From contig CAMNHV010000002.1 in NCBI GenBank assembly GCA_946539855.1, positions 1 to 64,000 on the forward strand: a stretch of 64,000 nt of DNA, read 5' to 3'. Below, piece after piece: positions 25,788-38,359 of the stretch (within the stretch, counting starts at the first letter, position 1; each line of letters begins with the position of its first letter). This DNA is from CAG-791 sp002449595 (GTDB lineage: Bacteria > Bacillota > Clostridia > Lachnospirales > Lachnospiraceae). The notes below the pieces were generated by a model. That model had not been told where the DNA came from. It was given only the letters and a program-made list of their open reading frames with translations, and did not search any database. The translations under genes and the position numbers were made by a program.

Positions 25788-27842
25788 ATGGTTTCAGAAA
25801 GATATGAACTGGAGATCGAGCGGATCTCCGAGATAGGGAAGGAGTCGCTCCAGACGGAAGCACTCACGGATTATTTCCGCAAGGGTGCCGCGTTCTGGCT
25901 CCTTCTGGAAGAAGAACGAAAGTTCCTTGAGACGGAGGCAGCCACCGCGCCGCTCTCTGTCTGGATGGCCCACAACCACGTCCTCTACGAGGACATCCTG
26001 CCGGAGTATTACGGCAGCTCTTACGCGAATCCGGAGTACGCGGCCGCGCAGCTTGGCGAGACGTTCGGCCCCATCCTCAGCGCGCTGTGCTACGAGGTGC
26101 GGAGCGCGATTCCGTTCGTCTATGAGCAGGCGCATGAGAGAGTCGTCGTCCGGCTCGAGCTCTTCCTCGAGATCTACCGGGCGTTCACGGACGCGATGGC
26201 ACAGGACGGGAACCTGCCGGAGTACCGGCACCTGAAGAAGATCATGACGCTCTACCTCTCGGACTACGCGGAGGAAGAGGCACTCTTTGAGGTGACGAGA
26301 AAGCTCACGGACGAGCCGCAGCCGGCGCACGCGATCCTGACCGGTGCGGATCTCTTCGACCTCAGGACCATCTACCGCTACGGCGAGTATATTTCGGAAA
26401 ACGATCTTCGCCTCGCCTCCTACATGATGGAGCTGCCGGAGGAGACGATCCACAAGATGGCTGACACCTGGACGGAAGGGTACCGGATCGGCTTCGAGGC
26501 GACAGGGAAGGATATTACGAAAAAGAAGACGGCAGGCATCATCTATCCTGTCGGCTTTGAGCGCATGGTGCGCCGGGGCATGGAGAACCTGGAGAAGATT
26601 GGGCTCACCGCGGCGCTGCCCAGGGAGATCCTCACACTTCACAGAGGCTATCCCGGCGGGGCCGGAGGATATTCCGGCTCGCCCGCGAACAGGCAGTACG
26701 TTCAGGACCACAGCGAGGACCTCGCGCTGTTTCTGGATGACGAGCTGATCAATCGCAGGGTGGAAGCGCTCGCTTCGGCTTATAAGCAGCTCCACGAGAG
26801 GACGGTCCTCTACGGCGGGCCGGCGGTGATCGAGATCTTTGGCGATGAACCTTTTCTCCCGAAGGAGAGCCCGCATGCGCCGTCGTTCGACAAACTGCAG
26901 CGCAGGCTCGCGGGGCAGTACCGCAGCAAGGCGGGTCTGATGTACAATGAGGCGGTCATCGGGGAGGAGCGGAGCTTCACGATCATCTCGTTCCCGACGC
27001 CGGCGATCTCGGAGGAGCACTTCGAGGACATCTTTGAGGAGACGATCCGCATCAACACGCTGGATTACAGGAAGTACCGCGACCTGCAGCAGGTGCTGAT
27101 CGACGCGCTCGACCGCGCGAGCTTCGTCCGGGTGAGAGGCCGCGGGGACAACCGCACGGATCTCACCGTCGCGCTGCAGGAGCTGAAGGACCCCGCGTCC
27201 GAGTCCCTGTTCGAAAACTGCGTGGCGGACGTCAACATCCCGGTCGGCGAGGTGTTTACGTCGCCGAAGCTGCAGGGCACGGAAGGAAAGCTGCACGTTC
27301 CGCGCGTCTTCCTGAGCGGACTGGAGTTCCGGGATCTCGAGATCACATTTGAGAACGGGAAGATCCGGGATTACAGATGCGGAGGCTTTTCCTCGCAGGA
27401 GGAAGGCAGGAAGTATATTGAGGAACACATCCTGTTCCACCACGAGACGCTGCCGATGGGCGAGTTCGCGATCGGAACGAACACGACGGCCTACCGGATG
27501 ATCCGCGACTACGGGATCGACGACCGCATGGACATCCTGATCGCGGAGAAGACCGGACCGCACTTCGCGGTCGGCGACACGTGCTACTCCGAGGAGGAGG
27601 ACCTCGTGACGAAGAACCCGGACGGGAAGATCCTCGTCGCGAAGGACAACGACGTCTCGATCCTTCGGAAGACCAATCGGGGAAAAGCGTATTTCAACTG
27701 CCACACCGATATCACGATCCCTTACGATGAGATCGGGGAGATCACGGCGGTGTGCGCGGACGGGAGCGAGATCCGGATCATGGGGGAGGGCAGGTTTGTC
27801 CTTCCGGGGACGGAAGAGCTGAACGTTCCGCTTGAAAGTTAA
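25788..27842 (+). CDS. M29-family aminopeptidase with N-terminal extension
   Basis: A 684-residue protein whose C-terminal 400 residues match the metallo-aminopeptidase family M29 (AmpS, aminopeptidase T). Diagnostic segments are NIPVGEVFTSP with its catalytic Glu, the GTEGKLHV strand, HHETLPMGEFAIGTN, and EKTGPHFAVGDTCYSEEED carrying metal-binding His and Asp/Glu. The enzyme removes N-terminal residues from peptides using two metal ions. Classical M29 enzymes have about 410 residues, so roughly 280 residues are added at the N-terminus, mainly helical and without recognisable motifs. Longer forms are known from Clostridia. It is cytoplasmic, lacking any signal peptide. Confidence 0.92.
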   Translation: MVSERYELEIERISEIGKESLQTEALTDYFRKGAAFWLLLEEERKFLETEAATAPLSVWMAHNHVLYEDILPEYYGSSYANPEYAAAQLGETFGPILSALCYEVRSAIPFVYEQAHERVVVRLELFLEIYRAFTDAMAQDGNLPEYRHLKKIMTLYLSDYAEEEALFEVTRKLTDEPQPAHAILTGADLFDLRTIYRYGEYISENDLRLASYMMELPEETIHKMADTWTEGYRIGFEATGKDITKKKTAGIIYPVGFERMVRRGMENLEKIGLTAALPREILTLHRGYPGGAGGYSGSPANRQYVQDHSEDLALFLDDELINRRVEALASAYKQLHERTVLYGGPAVIEIFGDEPFLPKESPHAPSFDKLQRRLAGQYRSKAGLMYNEAVIGEERSFTIISFPTPAISEEHFEDIFEETIRINTLDYRKYRDLQQVLIDALDRASFVRVRGRGDNRTDLTVALQELKDPASESLFENCVADVNIPVGEVFTSPKLQGTEGKLHVPRVFLSGLEFRDLEITFENGKIRDYRCGGFSSQEEGRKYIEEHILFHHETLPMGEFAIGTNTTAYRMIRDYGIDDRMDILIAEKTGPHFAVGDTCYSEEEDLVTKNPDGKILVAKDNDVSILRKTNRGKAYFNCHTDITIPYDEIGEITAVCADGSEIRIMGEGRFVLPGTEELNVPLES

Positions 27843-27920
27843 GTAACTCACACTGAACAATATTTTAAGTATCACCACACAGAATTAGATCACACAGCAT
27901 AGCGAAAGAGAGGACAGTAT

Positions 27921-28421
27921 ATGGCGACAGTCGGGATTGTGATGGGATCGGATTCGGATATGGCGGTCATGAAGAAGGCGGCGGACGTGCTGACGCAGTT
28001 CGGGGTCTCCTTCGAGATGCGCATCATCTCCGCGCACCGGGAACCGGACGTGTTCTTCGAGTACGCGCAGGGCGCGCTCGAGAGAGGACTGAAGGTGATC
28101 ATAGCGGGCGCCGGGATGGCGGCTCACCTGCCGGGAATGTGCGCGGCACTCTTCCCGCTGCCGGTCATCGGCGTGCCGATGCACACGGCATCGCTGGGCG
28201 GCAGGGACTCCCTCTATTCCATCGTGCAGATGCCGGGCGGCATCCCGGTCGCGACGGTCGCGATCGACGGCGGCAAGAACGCGGGCCTGCTCGCGGTTCG
28301 GATGCTGGCCATGAATGACGAGGCGCTTCTCAAGAAGCTGCAGGCATTCATCGCGGAGCAGAGAGAGAGCGTCATCAAGAAGGACGAGCGCCTTCAGGAA
28401 GTCGGCTACGGAAATTACTGA
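27921..28421 (+). CDS. purE: N5-carboxyaminoimidazole ribonucleotide mutase
   Basis: A 166-residue class I PurE, converting N5-CAIR to CAIR in purine synthesis. The signature GSDSD and ISAHREP motif are intact, and GAGMAAHLPG plus the class I style QMPGGIPVATVAI identify the subtype. Class I enzymes normally need PurK, whose gene is not in this window. AGAGAGGA lies upstream of the ATG. It starts a tight purE-M-N-D run with gaps of 18, -7 and 3 bases. Confidence 0.97.
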   Translation: MATVGIVMGSDSDMAVMKKAADVLTQFGVSFEMRIISAHREPDVFFEYAQGALERGLKVIIAGAGMAAHLPGMCAALFPLPVIGVPMHTASLGGRDSLYSIVQMPGGIPVATVAIDGGKNAGLLAVRMLAMNDEALLKKLQAFIAEQRESVIKKDERLQEVGYGNY

Positions 28422-28439
28422 GAAAGAGTGAGGTTTCGA

Positions 28440-29458
<1,019 letters not shown>

Positions 29459-29465
<7 letters not shown>

Positions 29466-30055
29466 ACATCGCCGTCTGCGTCTCCGGCGGAGGCACGAAT
29501 CTGCAGGCGATCATCGACCGCATCGCGGACGGTACGCTGGAGAACGTGAAGATCGCCGGCGTCATCAGCAACAATAAAAATGCGTACGCGCTGGAGAGAG
29601 CGGCGAAGGCGGACATCCCCGCATTCTGCGTCTCCCCGAAGGATTTTGAGACGAGAGAGGCGTTCCACGATGCGCTCGCCGCGCAGCTGGACGCGCTTCA
29701 CCCCGACCTCATCGTGCTGGCCGGGTTCCTCGTCGCGGTCCCGGCGCAGATCATCCGGGCTTACCCCGGCAGGATCATCAACATTCACCCGTCGCTCATT
29801 CCTTCGTTCTGCGGCGTCGGGTACTACGGACTGAAAGTTCATGAGAAGGCGCTCGAGCGCGGCGTGAAGGTGACCGGCGCGACGGTCCACGTCGTCGACG
29901 AGGGCATGGATTCCGGCCCGATCCTCCTGCAGAAGGCGGTCGAGGTGCGCGAGGGGGACACCCCAGAGATCCTGCAGCGCCGCGTCATGGAACAGGCGGA
30001 ATGGGAACTGCTCCCGAGAGCGATCGGCATGTTCGCGAACAAAAAGGAGGACTGA
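29459..30055 (+). CDS. purN: Phosphoribosylglycinamide formyltransferase
   Basis: A 198-residue folate-dependent GAR transformylase using 10-formyl-THF. The phosphate-binding VSGGGTNLQAI is near the start. The active site shows INIHPSLIPSF with the catalytic Asn/His, and VHVVDEGMDSGPIL with the catalytic Asp. Its start overlaps purM by seven bases, so the two are coupled. The product of PurD, encoded immediately downstream, is its substrate. Confidence 0.96.
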
Positions 30056-30058
30056 CTG

Positions 30059-31333
30059 ATGAAATTACTTCTGGTAGGCGGCGGCGGACGGGAACACGCC
30101 ATCGCACAGGCACTTGTGAAAAGCCCCCGGACTGAGAAACTGTACTGCGCCCCCGGCAACGCCGGCATCGCGCAGATCGCGGAGTGCGTGCCGATCGGCG
30201 TCATGGAATTTGACAAGCTGATCGCGTTCGCAAAGGAAAAGGAGATCGACCTCACGGTCGTCAGCCAGGACGACCCGCTCTGCGCGGGTATCGTCGACGC
30301 GTTCGAGGCGGCGGGGCTCGCCGTGTTCGGAACGAGAAAGAACGCAGCTATCATTGAGGGAAGCAAAGCGTTCTCCAAGCAGCTCATGAAGAAATACGGC
30401 ATCCCGACGGCGGCGTATGAGATCTTTACGGATCCGGATGCGGCGCTCGCGTATCTTGAGACCTGCAGCTACCCGGTCGTCCTGAAGGCGTCCGGCCTCG
30501 CGCTCGGCAAAGGCGTCCTGATCTGTGGCACAAAGGAAGAGGCGCAGGCCGGCGTCCGCGAGATCATGACGGAGCGGAAGTTCGGCAGCGCGGGCGACGA
30601 GCTCGTCATCGAGGAATTCATGCAGGGACGCGAAGTCTCGGTGCTCGCCTTCGTGGATGGCAGCCACATCGCGCTCATGACCACCTCGCAGGATCACAAG
30701 AGGATCGGGGACAACGACACCGGACTGAATACGGGCGGCATGGGGACATTTTCTCCCAGTCCGTTCTACACGCCGGAAATCGATGCGATCTGCAAAGAGC
30801 AGATCTACCAGAAGACGGTGGACGCGATGGCGGCGGAGGGGCGGCCCTTTACCGGCGTCCTTTACTTCGGACTGATGCTGACGAAGGATGGACCGAAGGT
30901 GCTCGAGTACAACACGCGGTTCGGCGACCCCGAGACACAGGTGGTCCTTCCGCGGATGAAGACGGACCTCATCGACGTGATGGAGGCCTGCATGAACGGC
31001 ACGCTGGACCGGATCGACCTCGAGTTCGAGGACAATGCCGCGGTGTGCGTCATCCTCGCGTCCGGCGGATATCCGGAGCACTATGAAAAGGGAAAGAAGA
31101 TCACCGGGCTCGAGAAGTTCGACGAAGTGGACGACTGCTTCTGCTTCCACGCGGGAACGAAGTTCGCGGAGGACGGCAGCATCGTGACGAGCGGCGGCCG
31201 CGTGCTCGGCGTCACGGCGGTCGCGGACACACTGATCGGCGCCCGCGCGAGAGCGTACGAGGCGGTGCAGTGGGTGACGTTCGACGGCGCCTATATGCGG
31301 CACGATATCGGGAGCGCGCTGGATAAGATCTGA
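30059..31333 (+). CDS. purD: Phosphoribosylamine-glycine ligase
   Basis: A 424-residue ATP-grasp enzyme making glycinamide ribonucleotide. The N-terminal GGGGREHAIA loop, the ATP-grasp strand VLKASGLALGKGV, the DHKRIGDNDTGLNTGGMG signature and EYNTRFGDPETQ are all conserved. AAGGAGG lies directly upstream of the ATG, overlapping the purN end. This is the last gene of the purE-M-N-D operon. purF, purC, purB and purH are not in the window, and purL is a separate unit about 11 kb away. Confidence 0.97.
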   Translation: MKLLLVGGGGREHAIAQALVKSPRTEKLYCAPGNAGIAQIAECVPIGVMEFDKLIAFAKEKEIDLTVVSQDDPLCAGIVDAFEAAGLAVFGTRKNAAIIEGSKAFSKQLMKKYGIPTAAYEIFTDPDAALAYLETCSYPVVLKASGLALGKGVLICGTKEEAQAGVREIMTERKFGSAGDELVIEEFMQGREVSVLAFVDGSHIALMTTSQDHKRIGDNDTGLNTGGMGTFSPSPFYTPEIDAICKEQIYQKTVDAMAAEGRPFTGVLYFGLMLTKDGPKVLEYNTRFGDPETQVVLPRMKTDLIDVMEACMNGTLDRIDLEFEDNAAVCVILASGGYPEHYEKGKKITGLEKFDEVDDCFCFHAGTKFAEDGSIVTSGGRVLGVTAVADTLIGARARAYEAVQWVTFDGAYMRHDIGSALDKI

Positions 31334-31382
31334 GGCGCGGGGGAGATGCTTTTCCAAAGGATGCATTTCTTTTACGATACTG

Positions 31383-31411
31383 GTGACAACGGCATAAAAT
31401 GGGTTTATAAT
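31383..31411 (+). promoter_or_regulatory. Strong sigma-A promoter for the SH3 protein gene
   Basis: GTGACA (31383-31388), 17-base spacer, perfect TATAAT (31406-31411). GGAGGT follows before the ATG at 31454. Confidence 0.8.
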
Positions 31412-31453
31412 AAACCATATATTGTGTATGAAACCTTGGAGGTACACTAAATT

Positions 31454-32644
31454 ATGAGGACAAGAAGGGTCAAAGCAAGAATTCTGGCGGTCTGCCTGAT
31501 CGCCGCGATGCTGATCGGCGTGCTCGGCGCTTCCATCGCGACGTTCGCCGCGACGGCGACCGTGCAGGGCAGCAGCGTCAACGTCCGCCAGACGGCATCC
31601 ACTTCTTCATCGGTCGTGGGGACCGTCAATTCGGGCGACACATTCGACGTTGGAGATCCCGAGACCGGTTCCGACGGACAGCAGTGGTACAAGATCACGC
31701 TGAGCAACGGCCAGGCCGGCTACGTTCGCAGCGACTTCCTGAACATCCAGCAGGAAGAAGCCCCGGCAGAGGAAGTTCCGGCGGAGCAGCCTGCAGAGCA
31801 GCCCGCAGCGGTTCCGGCGGATACCGCCCCCGCGGATACGGCCACCTCTTCGGACGGCAAGTACCAGATCGTGAACGTTCCGGATGAGAACGGCGACGTG
31901 TGGTACGTGTATGACTACGCGGAAGGCCTTCGCATCAAGATCGACGACCTCGCGCAGTTCGACACGATCCGCGAACAGGCGGAGACGAACAAGGCAGCCG
32001 CGTCCAGGATGCGCACACTCATGATCATCTTCGCGGTGCTCGCGCTTCTTCTCCTCGTGGCGGCAGCCCTCCTTCTTCTCAGGCTTAGGGACGCGACCTC
32101 TTCGGACGTCGATCTCATGGAGCAGAGGCGCAGGGACAGGCAGCGCAATAGAAACGCCGACGATGTCTCCTCGATCTCCTCGAGAGGCGCAGGCCAGAGA
32201 GCAAGGAACAGAGCATATCCCAGCGGACAGAATCCCGCAGGCGGCGCGGCAAGACGCCCCGGCGCGAGACAGCAGGAAGCCGGCGCGGCAAGGCCCGCAC
32301 AGCGCGGCGTGGACGGCCAGCCGATGAGACGGCCGGCGCAGCGCGGCGAAGCCGGAGCCGAGAGGCAGGTCCGCCCGCAGCAGCAGGAAATGAGACGCCC
32401 CGTCCAGGGAGCACAGCAGCCGATCCCGCGCGCAGAGCGCCCGATGCCCGCACAGCAGCAAAGGCCTATGCAGCAGCCCGGCGCACCGGTACAGCAGCAG
32501 AGACCGCAGCCGATGCCGCAGAGACAGCCTTCCCAGGCAGAGACCGCCGCTGACGCTACACAGGTCCGCAAGCCGGTCCAGCCCAGGAACTTCGCCGTCG
32601 ACGACGACATGGACTACGAGTTCCTGAACAACGGCAAGAACTGA
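31454..32644 (+). CDS. Membrane protein with extracellular SH3b domain and Gln/Pro/Arg-rich tail
   Basis: A 396-residue protein. A signal sequence (about 1-32) is followed by a bacterial SH3 domain (about 36-98, including SSVNVRQTASTSS and GYVRSDFLNIQ) likely binding peptidoglycan. A Pro/Ala/Glu linker leads to a second small globular part, then one membrane helix (about 190-211). The remaining 185 residues are disordered and rich in Arg, Gln, Pro and Ala, with repeated RRPAQRG- and QQQRPM-like phrases; this tail would be cytoplasmic. It might sense cell-wall status, but no enzymatic domain is seen. Transcribed from its own strong promoter and followed by a GntR regulator. Confidence 0.85.
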   Translation: MRTRRVKARILAVCLIAAMLIGVLGASIATFAATATVQGSSVNVRQTASTSSSVVGTVNSGDTFDVGDPETGSDGQQWYKITLSNGQAGYVRSDFLNIQQEEAPAEEVPAEQPAEQPAAVPADTAPADTATSSDGKYQIVNVPDENGDVWYVYDYAEGLRIKIDDLAQFDTIREQAETNKAAASRMRTLMIIFAVLALLLLVAAALLLLRLRDATSSDVDLMEQRRRDRQRNRNADDVSSISSRGAGQRARNRAYPSGQNPAGGAARRPGARQQEAGAARPAQRGVDGQPMRRPAQRGEAGAERQVRPQQQEMRRPVQGAQQPIPRAERPMPAQQQRPMQQPGAPVQQQRPQPMPQRQPSQAETAADATQVRKPVQPRNFAVDDDMDYEFLNNGKN

Positions 32645-32689
32645 TCGCCCGGAGCCCGCGGGAAGCGGGAGCATGAAGGGTGTACGAGA

Positions 32690-32737
32690 TTGACCATAAA
32701 GCCCATCTGTTATACAATTCGTATAACAGATGGGCTT
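32690..32737 (+). promoter_or_regulatory. Promoter embedded in a 17-bp operator-like palindrome
   Basis: TTGACC (32690-32695), 17 bases, TACAAT (32713-32718). The -10 box sits at the centre of a perfect inverted repeat: arms 32699-32715 and 32721-32737, each 17 bp, with TGTTATAC beside the axis. GntR proteins of the YtrA type bind GTATA/TATAC palindromes, so this is probably an autoregulatory operator for the gene at 32790. It could also fold as a terminator of the preceding gene, but no T-tract follows. Confidence 0.75.
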
Positions 32738-32789
32738 CTGCATGGCTCATTGCATTAAGCAGTTTCACGGCTCGGAAGGAGATGAGCGC

Positions 32790-33209
32790 ATGACATATAT
32801 CGAGATCGATTTCAGCAGTGACGAGGCGATCTACCAGCAGCTCTGCAACCAGATCATACAGGGCATCGCGATGTCCCGGCTGGCGGAGGGGGAAGTGCTC
32901 CCTTCCGTGCGGCAGATGGCGGACGAGATCGGCATCAATATGCACACGGTGAACAAGGCGTACACGATCCTGAAGCAGGAGGGCTACGTCAAGGTGGACC
33001 GGCGGCGCGGCGCGGTCATCGCGCTGGACGAGAACCGGCAGCGCGCCATGGACTCGATCCGCAAGTCGCTGCGGCTGACGCTCGCGGAGGCGAAGTGCCG
33101 CAATATCTCGCGCGAAGAAGTGATGGACATCGTCAGGGATATCTACGATTCCTTCGACGAGGACGAGAGCGCGGATAAGGCAGGAAGGAAAGAAACGGCT
33201 GAGGGATAA
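32790..33209 (+). CDS. GntR-family regulator, YtrA-like
   Basis: A 139-residue transcriptional regulator. An N-terminal winged helix-turn-helix (about 10-80) carries AIYQQLCNQI, the LPSVRQMADEIGINMHTVNKAY recognition region and the YVKVDRRRGAVI wing. The short C-terminal part is helical and lacks an effector domain, as in the YtrA subgroup. AAGGAGATGAG defines the ATG at 32790; the open frame extends upstream into the operator region but without a ribosome site. A palindrome spans its promoter, indicating autorepression. It lies directly before clpC, in the place where ctsR and mcsAB stand in many Firmicutes, so it may also affect clpC. Confidence 0.9.
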   Translation: MTYIEIDFSSDEAIYQQLCNQIIQGIAMSRLAEGEVLPSVRQMADEIGINMHTVNKAYTILKQEGYVKVDRRRGAVIALDENRQRAMDSIRKSLRLTLAEAKCRNISREEVMDIVRDIYDSFDEDESADKAGRKETAEG

Positions 33210-33253
33210 GCCGAACACGGAAGACAGCAGAGAAGCGGCTGATGCATAAGCCG
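33196..33253. repeat. Two near-identical 18-bp hairpins before clpC
   Basis: CGGCTGAGGGATAAGCCG (33196-33213) and CGGCTGATGCATAAGCCG (33236-33253) are identical at 16 of 18 positions. Each has CGGCT/AGCCG arms. The first overlaps the regulator stop codon. Possible attenuating or mRNA-processing elements. Confidence 0.6.
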
Positions 33254-33320
33254 CGGCAGGACAGGACAAGAAGCCGGTACGGGCTTTACTAACATACAGG
33301 AAGGACTGTTAAGAGAACGG

Positions 33321-37161
<3,841 letters not shown>

Positions 37162-37175
37162 TTGGGGAGGCGGAC

Positions 37176-38177
37176 GTGGACCGCAGAAAGATCCTTTTCA
37201 TCTATAATCCGGTCGCCGGCCGCGGGCAGATCCGCTGGGCACTCGACGACGTGCTCAGGATCTTCACCGGGGCGGGGCTTCTTCCCGTCTGTTACCCGAC
37301 CTCCGCGCGCGGCGACGCGGTGCGGCTCATCCGCGAGATCCGCGACGAAGCGGCGCTGGCGGGGACTCCGTTTCCTTATGAGATGGTCATCTGCAGCGGC
37401 GGAGACGGGACGCTCGATGAGGTGATGAACGGGCTGCTTGGAGAACTCGCGCTCGCCGGGGAGGCATCCGCGGGGGTGCTGTCTGCAGCGGGCAATCCGG
37501 AGGCACCACTGCTCGCGAGGAACGCGTTGACGAGTGTGCCCGTCGGATATATTCCAGCCGGTTCTACGAATGACTTTGCAGTGAGTCTTGGTCTTTCGGT
37601 GCATCCGCTCGAGGCGGCGCGCGCGCTGGTGCGCGGCACGCCGCAGGGCGTCGACATCGGCTGCATGAACGGCAGCCGCTATTTCGTTTACGTCGCCGCG
37701 TTTGGTGCCTTTACGGAAGTCTCTTACGACACGCCGCAGGAGCAGAAGAACCTGTTCGGTCACGCGGCCTATCTGTTCAACGGGATTCGGGAGCTCGGCA
37801 ACCTCCGCGTGAGGCACACGGTGGTCCGGTCGAAGGAGTGTGAGACCGAGGACGACTACGTGCTCGGCATGATCACGAACGCGCGCTCCGTGGGCGGCTT
37901 CCAGGGAATCACCGGTCCGGGGGTCGACCTGAGCGACGGCCTGTTCGAGGTGACCCTGATCCGGATGCCGCAGACGCCGGCCGACGTCACAGAGATCATC
38001 GCGGCGCTCAACAGCGGCGACCTCTCCAAGAGTGCCTGCATCACGCACTTCCAGACGCAGCGCGCGACTTTCAGCTTCGACGAGAACGTGAGCTGGACCC
38101 TTGACGGGGAGTTCGGCGGCGCAGGAAAAGAAGTTGTGCTCGAAAATAAAATGCATGGCATGAACATCATTCTCTGA
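37176..38177 (+). CDS. Diacylglycerol/lipid kinase family protein
   Basis: A 333-residue protein of the DAGK/YegS/LCB5 lipid kinase fold. The N-terminal FIYNPVAGRG and the GGDGT nucleotide motif (75-79) are typical, followed by GYIPAGSTNDFA and the conserved substrate-side segment GAFTEVSYDTPQEQKN. Members phosphorylate diacylglycerol or related lipids at the inner membrane face. GTG at 37176 is the start, with GGGGAGG just upstream. It follows radA after 14 bases, so it belongs to the same transcript. The precise lipid is not determined by sequence. Confidence 0.9.
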   Translation: MDRRKILFIYNPVAGRGQIRWALDDVLRIFTGAGLLPVCYPTSARGDAVRLIREIRDEAALAGTPFPYEMVICSGGDGTLDEVMNGLLGELALAGEASAGVLSAAGNPEAPLLARNALTSVPVGYIPAGSTNDFAVSLGLSVHPLEAARALVRGTPQGVDIGCMNGSRYFVYVAAFGAFTEVSYDTPQEQKNLFGHAAYLFNGIRELGNLRVRHTVVRSKECETEDDYVLGMITNARSVGGFQGITGPGVDLSDGLFEVTLIRMPQTPADVTEIIAALNSGDLSKSACITHFQTQRATFSFDENVSWTLDGEFGGAGKEVVLENKMHGMNIIL

Positions 38178-38198
38178 TAAACAAACCATCATTTGAGT

Positions 38199-38288
38199 CA
38201 TCAGCAATAAGCAAGCGGCTGATGCGGAACATTCAAACGGCACCATCGATGCGCAGTCATAATGAGGAATCGTTTGAATGGCATGTTC
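38199..38288 (+). promoter_or_regulatory. Two leader hairpins upstream of fumC
   Basis: First hairpin: CATCAGC (38199-38205) with GCTGATG (38218-38224). Second: CATTCAAACG (38230-38239) with CGTTTGAATG (38271-38280), extended by GAACA (38227-38231) with TGTTC (38284-38288). The first may terminate the lipid-kinase transcript; the second is a long imperfect stem. Most of this spacer is therefore foldable. Confidence 0.5.
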
Positions 38289-38317
38289 ATCTGATAATTA
38301 CAAGCAGCATCATTGGC

Positions 38318-38344
38318 GCATTCGGCAAAACCGCATTCGCGGAT
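38318..38344 (+). repeat. 27-bp leader element, fumC copy
   Basis: Ends 15 bases before the fumC ATG. It contains CCGC-ATTC-GCGG (38331-38342). A second copy lies at 51611-51637 before fbp, with 25 of 27 bases identical. Confidence 0.75.
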
Positions 38345-38359
38345 CGAGGTAAAACTACC

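Noticed and set aside
27843..27920. Purine riboswitch or PurR box before purE
   Set aside because: Only 78 bases, no paired aptamer-like arrangement and no recognised box. The gap before guaB was also checked without success.
38222..38359. 46-codon N-terminal extension of fumC
   Set aside because: Lacks a ribosome site, runs through leader hairpins and has no counterpart in the fumarase family; the ATG at 38360 has a good site.
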